Part shown: in pieces, positions 7,314-9,736 of the stretch
How positions within the stretch are numbered: position 1 is the first letter of the stretch
How the letters are laid out: the number at the start of each line of letters is the position of its first letter
The notes under the pieces: generated by a model
What the model was told of the DNA's origin: nothing
What the model saw: only the letters and a program-made list of their open reading frames with translations
Database searches by the model: none
Assembly (NCBI GenBank): GCA_958426425.1
Contig: CATZYY010000083.1
Location: forward strand, 1 to 9,736
DNA: 9,736 bases
Source of the DNA: an uncultured Oscillospiraceae bacterium
GTDB taxonomy: Bacteria; Bacillota; Clostridia; Oscillospirales; Oscillospiraceae
Direction of reading: 5' to 3'
Translations under genes and position numbers: made by a program

Positions 7314-7526
7314 TCAGAACTTTTCCACAGTGATGATGGAATCGGGACAGATCTTTGCGCAGCTGGCGCAGGCGATGCACTGCGTGATGTCCGTCACGTG
7401 GGCGGGGTGATAGCCTTTGCGGTTGATTACTGTTTGGTCGATCGCGACGATGTGTTTGGGGCACACGGTGGTGCACAATTCACATCCCTTGCACCGGTCG
7501 GAGTTGAATGTTACTTTCGCAGTCAT
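7314..7526 (-). CDS. Ferredoxin-type delta subunit of 2-oxoacid oxidoreductase, 2x[4Fe-4S]
   Basis: This small electron-transfer subunit passes electrons from the TPP/iron-sulfur centre to free ferredoxin. It has 70 residues and two complete cluster motifs: C12-x2-C15-x2-C18-x3-C22-P and C50-x2-C53-x2-C56-x3-C60-P. I chose ATG 7524-7526 (MTAKVTF) because GGAGGAG precedes it at good spacing and the Cys spacing then matches the family. The reading frame is open upstream to 7745, but that part overlaps the ATPase gene and is not ferredoxin-like. The spacing to vorB is 18 nt. It is the second gene of the operon, the usual delta-alpha-beta-gamma order. Confidence 0.95.
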   Translation of the reverse strand: MTAKVTFNSDRCKGCELCTTVCPKHIVAIDQTVINRKGYHPAHVTDITQCIACASCAKICPDSIITVEKF

Positions 7527-7561
7527 GTCTGAGACTCCTCCTTCCCTGGGGCCTTCAGCCC

Positions 7562-8245
7562 TCAGAGCTCCCATGGTTTCTTCATTTTTATAGTGATGGG
7601 GAACACGGGTTCCCGCAGGTCCGACAGATTTGGAGCAAAACGTTCCTCCGCCACGTGGCACAGTACCGGAATATCGGTCAGCGCCGCCACCTCCCCCGCC
7701 AGGGCCGCGCCCTTGCGGATTTCGGCCTCGGTGGTCTCCCCACACAGGTGGGTGTTGTTGACCAGGCCCGTGCAGGTGAGGCCGGTGGTGGCCTCAATGG
7801 AGCGGAGATAGGACACTGCGTCCTTGGGGCTGCGTACTTCCGGACGGTTGGCATTGAGCACGCAGATCAGCTGGTAATCCTCCTGAAGAATCTTGGGCTG
7901 AAACCGGGCCAGCACCCGGGCGCCCACGGCATCACCGCCGATATCCAGAACGCCGCGGACCTGCCGGTTTTCCAAAATGGTCAGCAGCTCCGCCGGCAGG
8001 GCCGGCACATCAGCATCGGAACAGGCCTGGGACGAGCAAATCACCCGAACTCCGGCTGCCTCCAGCAGGGGCTTGCGCTCCCGGGAGCGGAAATAGGGAT
8101 TCACGATGTCCAGATCCGCCAGCATCACCGGGGTTCCCTCGCCGGCCAGGGACAGGGCCAGATTCACTGCAAGCTCTGTTTTGCCGGTGCCATAATGTCC
8201 AGTGATAATGGAAATGCGGTGAGAAAAAAGGGTTGAAACCGTCAA
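7562..8245 (-). CDS. P-loop ATPase of the MinD/ParA/CobQ-like class, first gene of the vor operon
   Basis: This 227-residue nucleotide-binding protein has no assigned function that I can name. The Walker A motif is GHYGTGKTE at 16-24, a deviation from the classic deviant-Walker KGGxGKT that lacks the signature lysine. LADLDIVNPYFRSRE (42-56) is the switch/A' region with Asp44 and Asp46, GVLDIGGD near 98-105 fits Walker B, and an NNTH motif near 162 may contact the base. No membrane segment or cluster Cys pattern is visible. The start is TTG at 8243-8245 with GAGGTGAG about 5 nt upstream. It leads the operon, 35 nt before the ferredoxin gene. By context it might be a maturation or assembly factor for the oxidoreductase, as CooC-like ATPases are for other metalloenzymes, but this is inference. 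Confidence 0.9.
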   Translation of the reverse strand: MTVSTLFSHRISIITGHYGTGKTELAVNLALSLAGEGTPVMLADLDIVNPYFRSRERKPLLEAAGVRVICSSQACSDADVPALPAELLTILENRQVRGVLDIGGDAVGARVLARFQPKILQEDYQLICVLNANRPEVRSPKDAVSYLRSIEATTGLTCTGLVNNTHLCGETTEAEIRKGAALAGEVAALTDIPVLCHVAEERFAPNLSDLREPVFPITIKMKKPWEL

Positions 8246-8294
8246 ATAAAGCTCACCTCACAGGATTCTCGTCAAATTTTCTGACAAAAAGGGG

Positions 8295-8354
8295 TTGTAT
8301 TATTTCAATTCCTGTTGTATGATGTCATTGTACTCCAAATATGATATGATGTCA
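8295..8354. promoter_or_regulatory. Three-copy operator-like array between the vor operon and gntR
   Basis: TTGTATTATTTCA (8295-8307), TTGTATGATGTCA (8315-8327) and TGATATGATGTCA (8342-8354) are direct repeats. Copies 1 and 3 each match copy 2 at 11 of 13 positions. Copies 1 and 2 are 20 bp apart, about two helical turns, and copy 3 starts 27 bp after copy 2. Copy 3 overlaps the -35 and copy 2 overlaps the edge of the -10 and start region of the vor promoter. A GntR-family gene lies beside them, so its product is the obvious candidate ligand, although the exact FadR-type consensus is not met. Confidence 0.6.
8315..8345 (+). promoter_or_regulatory. Possible promoter of the gntR gene, overlapping the vor promoter
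   Basis: TTGTAT (8315-8320) and TATGAT (8340-8345) are spaced by 19 nt, longer than ideal. It lies over the divergent vor promoter and the operator-like repeats, so one bound protein could affect both directions. No better plus-strand pair was found before 8446. Confidence 0.35.
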
Positions 8355-8355
8355 A
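8327..8355 (-). promoter_or_regulatory. Near-consensus sigma-A promoter of the vor operon
   Basis: On the minus strand a perfect TTGACA (8355-8350) and TACAAT (8332-8327) are separated by exactly 17 nt. The expected transcript start is near 8320, giving a leader of about 75 nt before the TTG start of the ATPase gene. Such a strong promoter needs a repressor to be controlled, which fits the repeats lying over it. Confidence 0.88.
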
Positions 8356-8380
8356 GGGACATCGGCAGCAAAATAAAAAT

Positions 8381-8401
8381 TCCGCCCTCTATACGGGTGG
8401 A
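8381..8401 (+). other. Short hairpin in the gntR leader
   Basis: TCCGCCC (8381-8387) pairs with GGGTGGA (8395-8401) around a 7-nt loop, seven pairs with one G-U. A second small hairpin (CGGGC/GCCCG, 8414-8428) follows just before the ribosome binding site. No U-tract follows, so these are not terminators. Their role is unknown. Confidence 0.35.
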
Positions 8402-8445
8402 GCAGACAGTGGCCGGGCGACCAGCCCGACTATGGAGGAATTGCC

Positions 8446-9132
8446 ATGGGTGAAAAGCGAAAAGTAAAGCTATCAGAACAGACGGCAGACCGTTTGTATG
8501 AAATGATTGTGGACGAGCAGCGGTATGCTCCCGGCAGCAAGCTGCCCAATGAAAACGAGCTGAGTCAGACGCTGGACGTCAGCCGCACAACTTTGCGGGA
8601 GGCGATTTCCTTTTTGGTGGCCCAGGGAATTTTGGAGATTCGCCGGGGCAAAGGCACATATGTCTCAGAGGAGCTGCCCTCTGTGGGTCTGGACATGACG
8701 GCCCTGGCAGGGATTCGCTCCCGGGTGCGGGCCAAGGACCTCTTTGAAATGCGGCTGATTTTTGAACCGGCCACGGTGGCTCTGGCCTGTCAGCGGGCCA
8801 CGGACGACGAACTGCGTCAGATTGCCCGAAAGGCCCAGCGGGTGGAGCGCGTGGCTGCCGAGGGCGGCGACTGGCCTCTGGCGGACCAGGAGTTTCACTG
8901 GGCTATTATTAAAGCATCCCACAATGAATATATGCGACGGCTCTACCCCATCATCAACAGCGCGGTTAATGAGATCCTCCAGATCACGGAAAATCGCCAG
9001 CACATGCAGACTGTTGCCCTCAGTGATAACCGCATCATTATGGACTTCCTAATGAAGCGGGACGAGGCTGGCGCCCGTCACGCCATGAGTATCCACATGC
9101 GTCACCTGATTCAAACCCTTCGGGAAGCGTAA
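8446..9132 (+). CDS. GntR-family transcriptional regulator, FadR subfamily (FCD domain)
   Basis: This is a one-component DNA-binding regulator with an effector domain. It has 228 residues, normal for the subfamily. The winged helix-turn-helix spans about 8-75: the LPNENELSQTLDVSRTTLREA region (33-53) holds the recognition helix and GILEIRRGKGTYVS (61-74) the wing. The FCD all-helical ligand domain runs from about 98 to 222. D147-x3-H151 (DQEFH) and H217 (SIHM) of the metal site are present. The usual His in the EHRxI-like position is replaced by Asp194 (SDNRI). The ATG at 8446 follows GGAGGA (8434-8439). It is divergent from the vor operon, separated by 200 nt containing repeats, so it probably controls that operon and itself. 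Ligands of the subfamily are mostly carboxylic acids; a branched-chain 2-oxoacid is a guess. Confidence 0.94.
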   Translation: MGEKRKVKLSEQTADRLYEMIVDEQRYAPGSKLPNENELSQTLDVSRTTLREAISFLVAQGILEIRRGKGTYVSEELPSVGLDMTALAGIRSRVRAKDLFEMRLIFEPATVALACQRATDDELRQIARKAQRVERVAAEGGDWPLADQEFHWAIIKASHNEYMRRLYPIINSAVNEILQITENRQHMQTVALSDNRIIMDFLMKRDEAGARHAMSIHMRHLIQTLREA

Positions 9133-9164
9133 GTGCGCCTGTGCTTTCCGCGTAGATTGTATCC

Positions 9165-9210
9165 AGCCCTCGGTGGTACTTTTTGATGCCGCCGGGGGCT
9201 ATGCTATTTT
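9165..9210 (+). terminator. Probable terminator of gntR
   Basis: AGCCCTCGGTGG (9165-9176) pairs with CCGCCGGGGGCT (9189-9200) along all 12 positions, two as G-U, around a 12-nt loop. A short T-run (ATGCTATTTT) follows after a few bases. The stem is strong but the U-tract is displaced, so termination may be partial. Confidence 0.6.
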
Positions 9211-9384
9211 AACGAAATGTCTTTACGGCGGAATGGCGGAAACTTGTACAATTTTACCCCTTACAGCAGCAACGCCGGCAAATGAATGCCGGCAATTCTT
9301 ATAAAATATGCACCATAAATTTAGATATTTATACAATTAAAATTAACTTATTCAAAAATTGTACACAAATTTTGAAAGGCCCTC
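9211..9384. other. Gene-free AT-rich stretch between gntR and the next promoter
   Basis: No coding frame is convincing here. It contains a small hairpin (GCCGGCA/TGCCGGC, 9274-9293) without a proper U-tract. It also holds an 11-bp inverted repeat, TGTACAATTTT (9245-9255) and AAAATTGTACA (9355-9365). The second arm lies in an imperfect palindrome (TTGTACACAA, 9359-9368) about 17 bp upstream of the -35 box, where an activator or repressor could bind. The rest is A/T-rich without recognised structure. Confidence 0.5.
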
Positions 9385-9413
9385 TTAACAAATTCTGAAC
9401 GTTGGTGTATAAT
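9385..9413 (+). promoter_or_regulatory. Sigma-A promoter for the gene at 9700
   Basis: TTAACA (9385-9390) and a perfect TATAAT (9408-9413) are separated by exactly 17 nt. The predicted transcript start near 9420 gives an untranslated leader of about 280 nt, long for a bacterial mRNA. Confidence 0.8.
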
Positions 9414-9634
9414 TGCCATTGTCGGTGATAATCGCTTTTTTAACGCTGTTTTTGCGCCATGAAGAATGGTTTTAGCGGCTCCCCAGAGCGCGCTGGAGAC
9501 AGGGCGGCAAGCGATTTTCACAGATGCCCCCCTTGGGGGCGCCACGGAAGTTCCGGTCCAAAAGAAGCTGGAAGCAGAGTTTTTTTAAGAAGGGAGCGTT
9601 TGCGAAACCAGAATTCGTTGGCACTGCACAGGGA

Positions 9635-9670
9635 CCGGAGAGATCTCTGCAAGATCCGGAACAATTTTTT
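9635..9670 (+). terminator. Terminator-like hairpin at the end of the leader
   Basis: CCGGA (9635-9639) pairs with TCCGG (9655-9659). An alternative fold uses CCG/CGG with an inner GATCT/AGATC helix around CTGCA. A run of six T (9665-9670) follows 5 nt later. The stem is short, so it may terminate only when the competing upstream helix does not form. Confidence 0.4.
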
Positions 9671-9686
9671 GTTGAGCGAACAAAAA
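9666..9686 (+). repeat. 8-bp inverted repeat touching the ribosome binding site
   Basis: TTTTTGTT (9666-9673) and AACAAAAA (9679-9686) are perfect inverted repeats with a 5-nt GAGCG loop. The right arm includes the first bases of AAAGGAG (9684-9690). The A/U-only stem would be weak and temperature-sensitive, and may modulate ribosome access. Confidence 0.5.
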
Positions 9687-9699
9687 GGAGTGTGTGTTT

Positions 9700-9736
9700 A
9701 TGGCAACATTTATCCTGGGCCTCGTGATCCTGTTCG
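9700..9736 (+). CDS. Small membrane protein, N-terminus only; possibly FeoB-associated Cys-rich type
   Basis: Only 12 codons (MATFILGLVILF) are visible before the window ends. The ATG at 9700 follows AAAGGAG (9684-9690) with 9 nt spacing, a good initiation site. The hydrophobic N-terminus indicates a membrane segment starting almost at the first residue. Small FeoB-associated Cys-rich membrane proteins of Clostridia begin in this way, so that is the best guess, but no Cys motif can be seen and other small membrane proteins fit equally. It is driven by the promoter at 9385 through the long leader. The start is well supported; the identity is weak. Confidence 0.5.
   Translation, partial: MATFILGLVILF

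Larger units (their letters stand above)
9420..9699 (+). promoter_or_regulatory. Long structured 5' leader, possible riboswitch or attenuator of unrecognised class
   Basis: No protein-coding frame is convincing. Several hairpins are visible, including CTCC...GGAG near 9478-9499 and GCCCCC-ctt-GGGGGC (9526-9540). GTTCCGGTCC (9550-9559) can pair with GGACCGGA (9632-9639, eight pairs) or with CCGGAAC (9656-9662, seven pairs). GGACCGGA can instead pair with TCCGG (9655-9659). These choices exclude each other, as in switching leaders. The start codon region follows at once. I compared it by eye with T-box, NiCo, c-di-GMP and c-di-AMP leaders and found no match. Confidence 0.5.

Noticed and set aside
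6222..7532. A 436-codon open frame on the plus strand
   Set aside because: Antisense to vorB and the ferredoxin gene, His/Gly/Ala/Val-rich with no family signature and no ribosome binding site in keeping with it.
8271..8285. Small palindrome GTCAAATTTTCTGAC in the vor leader
   Set aside because: Only four outer pairs match and the centre is A/T-rich; expected by chance in this composition.
9420..9660. NiCo, c-di-GMP or c-di-AMP riboswitch upstream of a possible iron-transport gene
   Set aside because: By eye the conserved cores of these classes are not present in the right order, so no class is assigned.
9524..9727. A 67-codon frame overlapping the leader and the 9700 start
   Set aside because: No good ribosome binding site, low-complexity basic composition, and it runs out of frame into the well-supported gene at 9700.

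Overview
The window looks like chromosomal DNA of a GC-rich, strictly anaerobic Firmicute, most plausibly a gut Clostridia lineage such as Oscillospiraceae (an inference from gene content, not a placement). Supporting signs are AGGAGG-type ribosome binding sites, sigma-A promoters with 17-bp spacers, a class I T-box leader, GTG and TTG starts, and a ferredoxin-dependent 2-oxoacid oxidoreductase. No tRNA, rRNA, CRISPR array, transposase or prophage gene was seen.

Layout. (1) 1-1394, minus: the N-terminal three quarters of the chaperone HtpG, cut by the window edge. (2) 1495-3291, plus: a probable three-gene unit of a small membrane zinc-ribbon protein and the two halves of a ThrE-like split transporter (YjjP and YjjB). 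(3) 3328-3367: an 18-bp symmetric hairpin that can terminate both converging units. (4) 4829-3384, minus: a sigma-A promoter, a T-box riboswitch with a likely GUC (valine) specifier, and the branched-chain aminotransferase IlvE. (5) 8355-4927, minus: a near-consensus promoter driving five genes: a P-loop ATPase of unknown role, a 2x[4Fe-4S] ferredoxin subunit, and the alpha, beta and gamma subunits of a 2-oxoacid:ferredoxin oxidoreductase of the VorB type. (6) 8446-9132, plus: a divergent GntR/FadR-family (FCD) regulator. (7) 9133-9699: a long non-coding stretch with a strong promoter and a structured leader of about 280 nt, leading into a small membrane-protein gene cut after 12 codons by the window end.

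How it fits together. IlvE interconverts valine, leucine and isoleucine with their 2-oxoacids. The Vor-type enzyme interconverts those 2-oxoacids with branched-chain acyl-CoA, CO2 and reduced ferredoxin. Side by side they form a two-step route between branched-chain amino acids and acyl-CoAs, usable for Stickland-type fermentation or, in reverse, for making amino acids from branched acids. The two units appear to be controlled separately: ilvE by charging of a tRNA (probably tRNA-Val), and the vor operon probably by the divergent GntR regulator through three related TTGTATGATGTCA-like elements in the shared promoter region.

The points most worth a second look are that three-copy operator array, the conserved-looking P-loop ATPase leading the vor operon, and the 9414-9699 leader, where three segments can form mutually exclusive helices just ahead of a terminator-like hairpin.
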